A stretch of 42,339 bases of DNA from Microcaldota archaeon (lineage in GTDB: Archaea > Micrarchaeota > Micrarchaeia > Micrarchaeales > CABMGC01), in contig JAJZND010000026.1 in assembly GCA_021848025.1 (NCBI GenBank), positions 1 to 42,339 of the forward strand. Reading direction: 5' to 3'. The notes beneath the pieces were generated by a model, which saw only the letters and a list, made by a program, of their open reading frames with translations, had not been told where the DNA came from and ran no database searches. The position numbers and the translations under genes are program-made. Shown here one piece after another: positions 1 through 7,889 of the stretch. Within the stretch, counting starts at the first letter, position 1, and each line of letters starts with the position of its first letter.

Positions 1-92
1 TTGAATAACGTCAATCCTTGGCCCGCGAATGCAAGACCAACCAACAATCCTGCCGCGACGGCGGCTATTCTCTTTGCGTATAGACTTTTCAT
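1..92 (-). CDS. N-terminus of a secreted, S-layer-like protein (partial)
   Basis: Reading from the ATG at 92 towards base 1 gives about 30 residues: a basic start (MKSLYAKR), a hydrophobic Ala/Val/Leu core and a small-residue AFAG site that looks like a signal-peptidase cleavage point, after which the window ends. A GTGAT ribosome-binding-like motif lies just upstream, and a TATA-like element sits at about 135-146 on the same strand. Short basic signal peptides of this kind are typical of archaeal S-layer and other abundant surface proteins. The mature domain lies outside the window, so the S-layer label is a guess; only the signal peptide is seen. Confidence 0.55.
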   Translation of the reverse strand, partial: MKSLYAKRIAAVAAGLLVGLAFAGQGLTLF

Positions 93-134
93 GCTATCAC
101 ATTAGTATTTTGTGAAGATAGATAAAAGTGTAAA

Positions 135-146
135 GTATTTAAATAG
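135..146 (-). promoter_or_regulatory. TATA-like element for the S-layer-like gene
   Basis: A TTTAAATAC-type element on the minus strand lies about 45 bases upstream of the start codon at 92. This would place transcription start near 110-115, beside an AAATACTAATG motif (100-110) that is also found ahead of the membrane-protein gene starting at 7473. Confidence 0.35.
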
Positions 147-340
147 TGATGTTTTATTTAATCTTTTTTTTATAAAAAGATTATTAAACTTCGGCGATTG
201 TTATACAGAACTTCTACGTATCACGTATTTGTTAGACAGTAGTAGAAGTACGCTTTTAAACGTTTCCTTTCTCTTCTTCGCCTTGTTCTGCGCAGTAAGC
301 AGGAAGTTGACAGGCTATATGATATATGAGCCCGGGTACA

Positions 341-377
341 ACATTTGAATACAAGATACATTTGAATACAAGATACA
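341..377. repeat. Perfect 17-bp tandem duplication
   Basis: The 17-base unit acatttgaatacaagat occurs twice head to tail (341-357 and 358-374), and the first three bases of a third copy follow. It lies in non-coding sequence and looks like a slippage duplication. Confidence 0.9.
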
Positions 378-782
378 ATGACTGCAGAGGCTGAGCATGA
401 AATGTCTTTATATTCTCGATAGAACCCGCAAAAACATGACAAGACCTTGTTTGCAAAAACCCTTGGGATATGTAAAGAGGGTCTTCGCCTTCAACTGCGC
501 TGCGAAATGTCTTCTGATTAAGCATACGATTCTACAGAAATAAAAGAAGAGTGCAGAAGATGCGGAAGAACTCCTTTCATTTAAAGAAATTGGATGAGAT
601 TGAGAAAGTAAGGGAAACCCAGAGATTCAGATTACGGAAAGGGGCAACCATAAAATGTATTTTCTCAAGGCTCAACGATGTCTTCTGAGAAGCAAGAGCA
701 GGGCAGGCCTGAAAAAGCCCCACTCTGTGTTTTTCTGTCTTCTTTCCTGCGCAATAAGGTTATGCGATGTGAGGGCTTTGGC

Positions 783-813
783 CTTGGCGAAGCGTTGGGA
801 TGCGGATTTCAAG
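783..813. repeat. 31-bp direct repeat, left copy, before the ClC gene
   Basis: These 31 bases (beginning cttggcgaagcgttggg) recur without a mismatch at 2724-2754, in the same orientation on the other side of the chloride-channel gene. Similarity stops abruptly at both ends. The copy lies upstream of the ClC promoter in non-coding DNA. Confidence 0.9.
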
Positions 814-837
814 GCCTTAATGGTAGGTGTCAAACCA

Positions 838-849
838 TTATAATATTAA
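838..849 (+). promoter_or_regulatory. TATA element of the ClC gene
   Basis: An AT-only stretch (TTATAATATTAA) is centred about 26 bases before the ATG at 869. This is the spacing expected for an archaeal TATA box driving a leaderless mRNA, and it favours ATG 869 over the in-frame GTG at 827. Confidence 0.5.
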
Positions 850-868
850 TTTTTTCATAAATACCATA

Positions 869-2659
869 ATGAATGAAATGAGTAAGATCGCGTCTCTGCC
901 CTACATGAAGAAATGGCTTATAGTGGCATCTCTTCTTGGGATTATATCCGGCATCTCTGCCCTTGCATTTTACTATGCGATAATTTACGTCGAGCACATA
1001 TTTCTCGGGTCTCTTGTAGGCATGAGCATACCGCGCCCTGCAGGTGAAGGTGGCATCTCAGGATTCGTATACGATGTCAGAAATTACTGGTATATACCCA
1101 TCAGCATAGTAATCGGCGGCATTCTGTCCGGAGCGATAGTTTACAAGTTTGCTCCGGAGGCAGAGGGGCACGGCACCGATGCAGCAATAAAGTCCTTCCA
1201 CTACGACCAGGGAAAGATACGCCGAAGGATCCCTCTTGTAAAGGGGATAGCCTCTGCAATAACTATAGGCTCGGGAGGCAGCGCAGGAAGGGAAGGTCCA
1301 ACTGCCCAGATATCGGCAGGGATAGGATCTTTTATAGCGGATACCCTTGGCCTAAGCGATAATGACAGGAGGATGGCAGTAGCGGTATGCATAGGCGCAG
1401 GCATAGGCACGATCTTCAAAGCCCCGATAGGAGGGGCGATACTCGCAGCCGAAGTGCTGTATAAGCGGGACCTTGAGACTGAGGTAATATATCCATCAAT
1501 AATAGCAAGTGCTATAGGATACTCTATCTTTGGCTCGGTGGTTGGCTTCACGCCGATCTTCGGCTACAATTTAGTGCCATTCAGTGTGCTCCATCTTCCC
1601 ATGTATGCCATACTCGGCATAGTCACGGGGGTTCTCGCTATATTCTATATAAAGACATTTTATGGTATTCACGGGTTTTTCAATAAACTTAAGATAAGCA
1701 GGTACGCAAAGCCTGCAATTGGCGCAGTTGTAGTTGGAATCCTTGCGCTCTTCTTTCCCGAGATAATTGCCACAGGCTACGGATGGGTCCAGATACTGAT
1801 GAACGGATCGCTACAGCAGATCCCAACATTCGGAGTGCCGCTTCTCCTGATGCTCTTGCTTCTTCCATTCGTAAAGATTATAGCTACCTCGTTCAGCATA
1901 GGCTCGGGAGGCAGTGGAGGCGTATTTGCTCCGGGGATAGAGATCGGGGCAAGTGCAGGGCTTCTCATCTTCCTAATGTTTCATGCAATAAGCCCGTCTC
2001 TTGCGGCAATAGCTGCACCGTTCGTAATAATAGGCATGCTCTCCTTCTTCGGCGCAGCGGGAAAGGCGCCGATATCAGTGCTTATAATGGTGGTTGAGAT
2101 GACAGGCAGCCTGCAGCTTCTTCCAGGCGCGATGATAGCCGTTTTGATAGCATACTTCGTATCTGGAGACAATACCATATACCGTTCGCAGGTGCCTACA
2201 AGAAAAGACTCGCCAGTCCATTTTGGCGAATACAACGTTCCTATGCTCACGGAGATGACAATAGAGAGCATAGGGCTGCATGACATATCAATAAGCCCCG
2301 GTTCAACAATATCCAGCGCCACCAGGAAGATGAAGGCAGAGGGCCTTGCGTCCCTTCCGGTGGTAGAGAAAGGGAAGCTGATGGGCGTAGTCTATCTGCT
2401 TGATATAAACAATATGCGGGGTTCGGAGAGAATAAGGCCATTAATTAGAACCGGCAGCACGTACCTCAGGCTCCAAAATACTGCGGATGAGGCATGGGAG
2501 GTTATGGTTAAGAACAAGAGCACGTGGGTTTCAGTGGTGGAGAAGGGCAAGTACCTTGGTGCAATTACGCTTGACAGTATACTCGAGCGCTACAAAGGCA
2601 AGATCGCAACGCTCCGCATGAATCAAAAACAAGGTCGTACACCTTTGAATCCAAAATAG
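869..2659 (+). CDS. ClC-family chloride channel/transporter with C-terminal CBS pair
   Basis: This membrane protein of about 596 residues should move chloride or another anion across the cell membrane. It carries the ClC hallmarks. GSGGSAGREGP contains the gating glutamate (about residue 142). The pore segment FKAPIGGAILAAEV follows, and GSGGSGGVFAPG lies near residue 350. A later helix reads GAAGKAPISV, and two CBS-like modules lie at about 470-575. At the place of the internal proton glutamate of E. coli ClC-ec1 (the second E of an EE pair) there is EV, as in ClC channels, so proton coupling may be lost; that is inference from an eye alignment. An in-frame GTG at 827 would add 14 poorly conserved residues, but the TATA spacing supports ATG 869. 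The gene is flanked by a 31-bp direct repeat. Confidence 0.93.
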   Translation: MNEMSKIASLPYMKKWLIVASLLGIISGISALAFYYAIIYVEHIFLGSLVGMSIPRPAGEGGISGFVYDVRNYWYIPISIVIGGILSGAIVYKFAPEAEGHGTDAAIKSFHYDQGKIRRRIPLVKGIASAITIGSGGSAGREGPTAQISAGIGSFIADTLGLSDNDRRMAVAVCIGAGIGTIFKAPIGGAILAAEVLYKRDLETEVIYPSIIASAIGYSIFGSVVGFTPIFGYNLVPFSVLHLPMYAILGIVTGVLAIFYIKTFYGIHGFFNKLKISRYAKPAIGAVVVGILALFFPEIIATGYGWVQILMNGSLQQIPTFGVPLLLMLLLLPFVKIIATSFSIGSGGSGGVFAPGIEIGASAGLLIFLMFHAISPSLAAIAAPFVIIGMLSFFGAAGKAPISVLIMVVEMTGSLQLLPGAMIAVLIAYFVSGDNTIYRSQVPTRKDSPVHFGEYNVPMLTEMTIESIGLHDISISPGSTISSATRKMKAEGLASLPVVEKGKLMGVVYLLDINNMRGSERIRPLIRTGSTYLRLQNTADEAWEVMVKNKSTWVSVVEKGKYLGAITLDSILERYKGKIATLRMNQKQGRTPLNPK

Positions 2660-2723
2660 AAGCATATTTCTTTCTGCCTGCGTCGCTGCGGAGTAAGTTA
2701 CATAATAGGTAAATTTTTACTTG

Positions 2724-2754
2724 CTTGGCGAAGCGTTGGGATGCGGATTTCAAG
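2724..2754. repeat. 31-bp direct repeat, right copy, after the ClC gene
   Basis: This is an exact second copy of 783-813 in the same orientation, about 65 bases beyond the ClC stop codon. Together the copies bracket the chloride-channel gene as a unit of about 1.94 kb. Confidence 0.9.
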
Positions 2755-2766
2755 TTCCTGCGCATG

Positions 2767-2784
2767 AGCCTTTCAGGCTTTTTT
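2767..2784 (+). terminator. Short hairpin plus T-run downstream of ClC
   Basis: AGCCT and AGGCT can pair around a three-base loop and are followed at once by five to six T residues. Several pyrimidine-rich stretches follow up to 2850. Archaeal termination depends mainly on T-rich tracts, so the site fits termination of the ClC transcript. Confidence 0.4.
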
Positions 2785-2857
2785 GGCTCTTCATTTTGCC
2801 TTCTTCTTTAACCTTCTTTTTCAGGGCTCTCCGCCCTTTTCCTTCGCATCTCAAACC

Positions 2858-2870
2858 TTTTATAGTTTTT
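2858..2870 (+). promoter_or_regulatory. TATA element of the aglB gene
   Basis: TTTTATAGTTTTT is centred about 20-25 bases before the ATG at 2884, close to the spacing expected for a leaderless archaeal transcript. Confidence 0.4.
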
Positions 2871-2883
2871 CTTAACAAGTGTA

Positions 2884-5367
2884 ATGAAATATTGTGATAT
2901 AGTGGAAGAAGCAACGCAGCAGGAAGCGCACGTCAAGCAGAAATGGAAATGGACAGGCATTTCGAGGGCGCAGCTTCTCTTCCTCGCTGCATTTATTGTA
3001 CTGATAATCGCTGCTGTGGTAGAGAGGACCTCTATGCTGAGGTTCTTCGGCTTCTACGAGCCGGATGGCTTCTATCACTTCTCAGTAATAAGGGCAGCCA
3101 TATCCAACAGCTACCACATACCTAAATATCTCAGCATTTCCGGATGGCCATTGAGCGGCGCGGTTACTGAGCCGAATGGCTTCTACTGGGTCACCATGCT
3201 CCCTTATCTTTTGATAGGATGGACGGGAATAAGCTATTATAACGTAATGAGGCTGGTGCCTGTCCTCTTCGGCATCTTTGACATGATAGGCGCTTACTAC
3301 CTTGCAAGATTCTTCAACAAGGACAAATTCTTCCTCTTTCTCGTGCTTGCGCTTGTTGCGCTGAGCGCGGGCGATGCCGCCAGAACCAGCGCGCTGATAT
3401 ACAGGGGAGACGGCTTTATCACGATCTTCCTCCTTATATCGCTGATTTTTGTAGCCAAGATATTTACAGCGGAGAAAAACAGGAACAGGTTCATTGTTTT
3501 TGCTCTCCTCTCGGGCATCTTCCTCAGCCTCTGCAATTATGTATGGAACGGCGCGCCGTTTGCAGGGCTTGTGTACATAATATCGCTGCTCCTGATAATG
3601 GTAACGGCCTTCGTCCTCGACAAGAAGGATGTGCTCGGCAGGGTGGGCTACCTTGTTCTGGCTCTCATAGTATGGCATATACTAGTCAATTTCTACCTCT
3701 CCTCCGGCTTTATAAGCGGGCAGCTGCTCGTTGGCCTGAGATTCACTCCAGTATATGTTGCAATTGCAGCGATGTGGCTGCTGCTGAATTATGGAATCGA
3801 GCCGCTTAAAAGCAAATTCCTTTCCAGCGTGCCGGCGAGGCTCGCCTTGATCGCCATTGTAGTCCTCCTTATCACAGGTGTCGTTGACCTCTTCTTCCAT
3901 CCGCTTCTTGTTGAGGTCTTTTACGATAACGGATTTGTTAATACGAGCAACTTCACTGCAACCATACAGGAGCTGACAAGCCCGACTCCGGCTTTCCTCT
4001 ATGCAAGCTTCGGAGCAACTCTCTTTAGCACCCCTATGTCAATAGTCATATGGCTCTCCTCTTTCAACAGCCTTTCCAGCTCGACTGTGGCGCAGGCTAC
4101 AGCAGAGCTCGTCAGGAACTCTCTCGCGTGGATAGTGATGTGCCTTGGCTTTATACCTTACTTCTTCATGCGCGTGTACGATTCCGGAATGAATGGAGGT
4201 TGGTTTGACGGCGCCCCTGCGCTCCGGCTTGAATACAAGCCTGTCCTGCTCATTTTCGTAAGCTATTTTGCAGTGACTGCATACCTGCAGCTCTTCGCGG
4301 TCCGCTTCAATTCCCTCATCTCCGTGCCGCTCGCCATCTTCGCAGCATATACACTCTACTGGATTGTAATTGGGGCCGGACCAATCATACTGGGAATCTT
4401 CAGCAAGAGACCGGATTATACGTTCGTTGTACTTGCAGGCACATTTTTGGTGCTCATGCTTCTTGTTTACATATTTTACGTGGACATGCAGTACGACGCG
4501 CTTCTGACGCAGGCAGACGGCATAAACCCATCATTCATAAGCGCACTGCAGTGGTTCAAGGCCAATTCAAGCCCAAACAGCGTTGCGCTTGCCATCTGGC
4601 CTGACGGAAGCGTAATAGAAGGCATAGCAAACAGGACAAGCGTTACAGACAGCGTAGGCTCGCAGAATGTGCAGAAGGCAGATTCGTTTGCAAGATGGCT
4701 GCTCAATACCAGCAATGACCCGCAATTCCTTACAGGCAATTTAAGCGGCATGCCAGATTACATCATAGCTAGGTACTTCTGGATAGATGAAGGCACTGGC
4801 ATCTTCCAGGAATCAGGGCTTAATGCAAGCACAGAAGCCAATTACACGCTAGCTATACTCAATGAGATCTCTGAAGCCAACCAGGTAAACGGCACGCTTG
4901 AGCTAAAACTCTTCAACCCTGCAGGCACAACCACTTACACTGCAATACACAATGGAAGCGTGGAGAGCTATGCAGTGCTCAGCAACGGAGCAGTCTCGCC
5001 ATTCTCGTATGTAGGCTTCTATGACGAGAGCAACGGCAACTTCAGCTATGTGCATACGTCGGGCTACAACATAACCAACGGAGACACCTTGCTTATACAA
5101 TATTCTGAAGTGCCTAATCACAGCGTACCGGTAAACATAACAAGCGCGTACATAATGCCGGACAGGTTCGCAAATAGCAACATGATGAAGCTTCTCTTCT
5201 TCTGCGGCGCGGCTGCCTGCACATGGGACAATGGCGCGGCTACGCTCTCTTTAGTATACATAAACCAGGATACGAAGATCTTCAGGATAAACTACAATGC
5301 TACGCTTATGGGCCAGTACAATGCATACCGGGCAGAGCATGCGGCTGCGGTTGCAAGCGGCAAATAG
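2884..5367 (+). CDS. aglB: AglB/STT3-type oligosaccharyltransferase
   Basis: The gene encodes 827 residues, the catalytic subunit that transfers lipid-linked glycan to Asn of N-x-S/T sites on the outer face of the membrane. After a short cytoplasmic N-terminus there are about a dozen membrane segments (to roughly residue 530) and then a soluble C-terminal domain. STT3 landmarks can be placed. The first acidic metal-site motif is EPDGFYHF (59-66), the second is YRGDGF (173-178), a TIxE-type motif TIQE lies at 360-363, and a conserved loop RFNSLISVP follows near 474-482. The WWDYG acceptor-recognition motif is strongly altered to IWPDGS (571-576), followed by the expected NRTSVTDS stretch. The gene stands alone between non-coding gaps. 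Likely targets include the sequon-rich surface protein at 26.9-29.3 kb. Confidence 0.9.
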   Translation: MKYCDIVEEATQQEAHVKQKWKWTGISRAQLLFLAAFIVLIIAAVVERTSMLRFFGFYEPDGFYHFSVIRAAISNSYHIPKYLSISGWPLSGAVTEPNGFYWVTMLPYLLIGWTGISYYNVMRLVPVLFGIFDMIGAYYLARFFNKDKFFLFLVLALVALSAGDAARTSALIYRGDGFITIFLLISLIFVAKIFTAEKNRNRFIVFALLSGIFLSLCNYVWNGAPFAGLVYIISLLLIMVTAFVLDKKDVLGRVGYLVLALIVWHILVNFYLSSGFISGQLLVGLRFTPVYVAIAAMWLLLNYGIEPLKSKFLSSVPARLALIAIVVLLITGVVDLFFHPLLVEVFYDNGFVNTSNFTATIQELTSPTPAFLYASFGATLFSTPMSIVIWLSSFNSLSSSTVAQATAELVRNSLAWIVMCLGFIPYFFMRVYDSGMNGGWFDGAPALRLEYKPVLLIFVSYFAVTAYLQLFAVRFNSLISVPLAIFAAYTLYWIVIGAGPIILGIFSKRPDYTFVVLAGTFLVLMLLVYIFYVDMQYDALLTQADGINPSFISALQWFKANSSPNSVALAIWPDGSVIEGIANRTSVTDSVGSQNVQKADSFARWLLNTSNDPQFLTGNLSGMPDYIIARYFWIDEGTGIFQESGLNASTEANYTLAILNEISEANQVNGTLELKLFNPAGTTTYTAIHNGSVESYAVLSNGAVSPFSYVGFYDESNGNFSYVHTSGYNITNGDTLLIQYSEVPNHSVPVNITSAYIMPDRFANSNMMKLLFFCGAAACTWDNGAATLSLVYINQDTKIFRINYNATLMGQYNAYRAEHAAAVASGK

Positions 5368-5605
5368 CGCGCGCGGCTTTACAGCGTAGAGCGCAGCACT
5401 CGGATTGCGTGGTTCGCATGGAGGCCATGCCTTTTCAACTGGCCAGCAGGTTTTACATAGTAAGCGTGTGAAGCTTATCTTTCTATCAGTCACTGCCGCA
5501 ACATCATGCCTGCTGTCGCAGAGCAGGGCTGCGAAGCCAGATTGTGCTCGTTGAGAAGAATGTGCAGAGAATATGATTTGGTATAATAAAGTATCCGCAG
5601 CGCTT

Positions 5606-6994
5606 CTATCCGACGTAGCGTGGTGCGACTATCTTAAGCGTGTCAGTTGAGCCTTTCCTGAGAGGAGTTCCTGACAGTATCGCGTAATTCTTTATGCCCA
5701 TCCTCTCTGCAATGCTGCCTATGCGCTTGAGCATCTGGTCTGTTGAACGATAAGGGGATATCTCAATGCTGCTGACACCCCAGTGCAGCTTCAGCGACTT
5801 TCTTATTCCAGGATCAGGCGAAAGCGCCACTATCTCCGCATTTGGCCTGTGCCTTGAAAGCATCATTGCTGTTCCGCCGCTTTGGGTGGGCACGAAGATA
5901 TGGGATAGATTATATCTTGAAGAGATATCTGAAGCTGCGGCGGTTATCTCGGCGGCGAGCGTGCCGGGTGACTCGTAAAGCGTGTAATGCTTCTTGTGGC
6001 CCTGGAAGATCTCGAAGTTGCCTGCCGCCTCGCTGAGCACCGAAAGCGCCTCGACAGGATACTTCCCCGCCGCGGTTTCGTCGCTCAGCATCAGAGCGTC
6101 TGCGCCGGAGTAGACTGCGAATGCTATATCGCTAGGCTCCGACCTGGTAGGCTTGCTCGAATTGACCATGCTGGCAAGGAGCTGGGTTGCTACTATGACA
6201 GGCTTGCCGTGCTTCCTTGCGCTCCTTATTATCTCCATCTGCATTGCCGGGAACGATGTCCATCCTACGTCAAGGGCAAGGTCTCCCCTGGCAACCATAA
6301 GCGCCTCAGTTTCCCTCGCAATGGCATCTATGCTTCTTACCGCATCCCCTGTCTCTATCTTCGCTATTATTGAATTGAATTTGGACTCATTTCTAAGCTT
6401 CTCGACATCCTCGGGCTTGCGCACGAAAGATTCTGCAATGAAATCGAATCCGTGCTTCCTTGCAAACTCGGCAAGGGAGATGTCTTCATCTGTAGGAGGA
6501 GAGACTCCGCCCCTGAGATTCCTTATGCTGAGCCCCTTTCTGCTCCTGAGCATGCCGTCTTCAAGCGCAACGCACGTTATGGCATTGTCTGATGTGCCTG
6601 TGACGCGGAGCTGGGGCGAGCCGTCGCCTATGAATGCAAGCGAGCCTTCTTTCACGGAGCCGGCTAGATCGTATTCTACTGGCACAGGATTCGGCGCGTT
6701 GATCGGCTTCTTTGAGCCTACGTAATAGAAATTGATCTGCCCTCCTTTCTTTACCGCTACATCATGCTCAAGGACGCCGAGCCTTATCTTGGGCCCGGGC
6801 AGATCTGCCATGAATGCAACTTCCCTGCCGAGCCTGCCTGCGGCGCGCTCTATCCGTTCTTTAGCATCGAGCCACTGCGGAGCGTCGCCATGCGACATAT
6901 TTATCCTTATGACATCGATAAAACGCAGTGCCTTCTCGAGCACTCCCTTTCCGTCCAACGCAGGACCATAAGTTGCTATTATCTTTGTCTTCAT
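5606..6994 (-). CDS. pyk: Pyruvate kinase
   Basis: This 462-residue cytoplasmic enzyme makes ATP and pyruvate from phosphoenolpyruvate and ADP at the end of glycolysis. Visible signatures include RINMSHG (30-36), DLPGPKIR (64-71), the active-site lysine segment IIAKIETGD, MVARGDLALDVG, ATQLLASM and the ADALMLSDETAAGKYP stretch. The length is normal for a pyruvate kinase with barrel, lid and regulatory C-terminal domains. The phosphate-binding start reads IIATYGPAL instead of the more usual CTIGPAS. A TATA-like TTTATTTTATT lies upstream near 7065, and GTGAGT precedes the ATG, so it probably has its own promoter. TPI and GAPN of the same pathway are 30 kb away in the window. Confidence 0.96.
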   Translation of the reverse strand: MKTKIIATYGPALDGKGVLEKALRFIDVIRINMSHGDAPQWLDAKERIERAAGRLGREVAFMADLPGPKIRLGVLEHDVAVKKGGQINFYYVGSKKPINAPNPVPVEYDLAGSVKEGSLAFIGDGSPQLRVTGTSDNAITCVALEDGMLRSRKGLSIRNLRGGVSPPTDEDISLAEFARKHGFDFIAESFVRKPEDVEKLRNESKFNSIIAKIETGDAVRSIDAIARETEALMVARGDLALDVGWTSFPAMQMEIIRSARKHGKPVIVATQLLASMVNSSKPTRSEPSDIAFAVYSGADALMLSDETAAGKYPVEALSVLSEAAGNFEIFQGHKKHYTLYESPGTLAAEITAAASDISSRYNLSHIFVPTQSGGTAMMLSRHRPNAEIVALSPDPGIRKSLKLHWGVSSIEISPYRSTDQMLKRIGSIAERMGIKNYAILSGTPLRKGSTDTLKIVAPRYVG

Positions 6995-7095
6995 TTACTC
7001 ACTCACGCCGGCTCTTAATTCAAGCATAGGAGGAAGATATGGAAATGGGCCAGAAGAGCCCGAATAAAATAAAGATTGCTTTTGTATTTGCAGGT

Positions 7096-7473
7096 TTACT
7101 CCAAGTAAGACCATGCACTGCCTATGAACCCCAGTATAAAGCCGATAAGGCTTATGCCGAAATATACGCTCGTGCCTGCGGTCAGTGCGAAGAGAGAGAA
7201 GCCCGCGACGACATTTGAGAGAAATGCAAGCCTGGTGCCGCGCTCATTTTGCCTGTTGAAAGTCGCTATGCTCGTGAAGAGCAGTAGCACCGAACCGGTC
7301 ACTGCTGCAGCATACAGCAAAGGCTGCCAGACTGAGCCGTTAGCCCACGGAAAAGTAGCCCCTACACCGGTAGCAGTCATTATGGCATAGAAGAAGAATA
7401 AGCTCGCTAGAAACTCGAAACCGAAAACCCACCCACTGCTCAGTCTCAGTGCCGCATCTTTTTGTTTGGCCAT
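7096..7473 (-). CDS. Small four-TM membrane protein, function unknown
   Basis: This 125-residue protein is not one I recognise. It has a short charged N-terminus (MAKQKDAALRL) and four hydrophobic segments at about 15-35, 50-68, 82-98 and 102-122. A polar loop with RQNERGTR separates the second and third, giving an N-in, C-in topology. A GTGATAAA ribosome-binding-like motif precedes the ATG. Further upstream, 7488-7498 carries an AAATACTAATG motif shared with the promoter region of the partial S-layer-like gene at the left edge, which may mark a common promoter class. The gene is followed after about 100 bases by pyruvate kinase on the same strand, but that gene seems to have its own promoter. 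Confidence 0.7.
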   Translation of the reverse strand: MAKQKDAALRLSSGWVFGFEFLASLFFFYAIMTATGVGATFPWANGSVWQPLLYAAAVTGSVLLLFTSIATFNRQNERGTRLAFLSNVVAGFSLFALTAGTSVYFGISLIGFILGFIGSAWSYLE

Positions 7474-7613
7474 TTTATCACATATCTCATTAGTATTTGA
7501 ATAAGATGGAAAGGCTTTTAACTTTATCTGGCCATCATGGCAGATGTACCGTTTAAGCTTTGATGGAAGAAGGCGATCTTCCCTTCATCAGGCTTTGCCA
7601 TCAGAGAATAAGG

Positions 7614-7663
7614 GGTGTTAGGTGAATGGGGATCTGGTGGGACAATAATTAGCACCTAACACC
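7614..7663. repeat. 11-bp perfect inverted repeat (hairpin)
   Basis: GGTGTTAGGTG at 7614-7624 is matched by CACCTAACACC at 7653-7663, with a 28-base loop. The stem is perfect and GC-bearing, lies between tRNA-His and the membrane-protein gene, and overlaps no protein frame. It could be an RNA hairpin or a protein-binding palindrome. A TATA-like gatatataag follows at 7684-7693. Confidence 0.75.
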
Positions 7664-7742
7664 TATTGGTGGATGTAAAAATCCTGATATATAAGCATTA
7701 CTATAAATGCAGCATGCGACAAGCAGGATTGTTATTTTGAAG

Positions 7743-7814
7743 GGCCTTAGCCGGGATTCGAACCCGGACCTGGGGATCCACAGTCCCCTATGCTAGCCAT
7801 TACACCACTGAGGC
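7743..7814 (-). tRNA. tRNA-His (anticodon GTG)
   Basis: On the minus strand the sequence folds as a cloverleaf. The acceptor strands are GCCTCAG and CTAAGGC. The D arm is GTGT...GCAT, the anticodon stem is GGGGA/TCCCC around loop CTGTGGA (anticodon GTG), and the T arm is CCGGG-TTCGAAT-CCCGG. The base at 73 is C, as expected for tRNA-His. The base before G1 is T, so the histidine-specific G-1 is not encoded. Acceptor pair 5:68 is a C-A mismatch. There is no intron and no encoded CCA. An ATATAAAA element about 22 bases upstream (near 7836) is a plausible promoter. Confidence 0.93.
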
Positions 7815-7889
7815 ATTTGAAGTAACTTGAATTTTATATGTATAGAATAATAAATAGGCAGTGCAGGATTTATAGAATAAGCGTATAAA

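Larger units (their letters stand above)
93..868. other. Long stretch without a convincing gene
   Basis: Nothing in these roughly 780 bases reads as a convincing protein. The open frames are short, unrelated to each other, lack ribosome binding sites and have compositions unlike the neighbouring genes. The stretch holds the leftward promoter of the partial secreted-protein gene, a 17-bp tandem duplication at 341-374, a short basic reading frame at 560-688 (42 residues, weak), the first copy of a 31-bp repeat at 783-813, and the TATA element of the chloride-channel gene at 838-849. It may carry a non-coding RNA or decayed genes, but I cannot show either. Confidence 0.5.

Noticed and set aside
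256-525. Minus-strand 89-residue frame
   Set aside because: It crosses the 17-bp tandem duplication, lacks a start signal and shows no recognisable pattern.
560-688. 42-residue basic frame (MRKNSFHLKKLDEIEK...)
   Set aside because: Its composition is plausible, but there is no ribosome binding site, promoter or neighbour context; left as a weak candidate only.
655-860. Two overlapping plus-strand frames of about 60 residues before the ClC gene
   Set aside because: There is no ribosome binding site, the compositions do not look like protein, they overlap each other in different frames, and they run into the ClC promoter.
3082-3678. Long minus-strand frame inside aglB
   Set aside because: It is antisense to a clearly coding STT3 sequence; long shadow frames are expected opposite codon-biased membrane genes.
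5368-5605. Non-coding gap between aglB and pyruvate kinase
   Set aside because: No RNA gene, repeat or conserved frame could be supported; it probably only separates convergent genes.
7534-7612. Possible small RNA with several GATG/CATC complementarities
   Set aside because: The pairings are short and mutually exclusive; no family pattern could be fitted.
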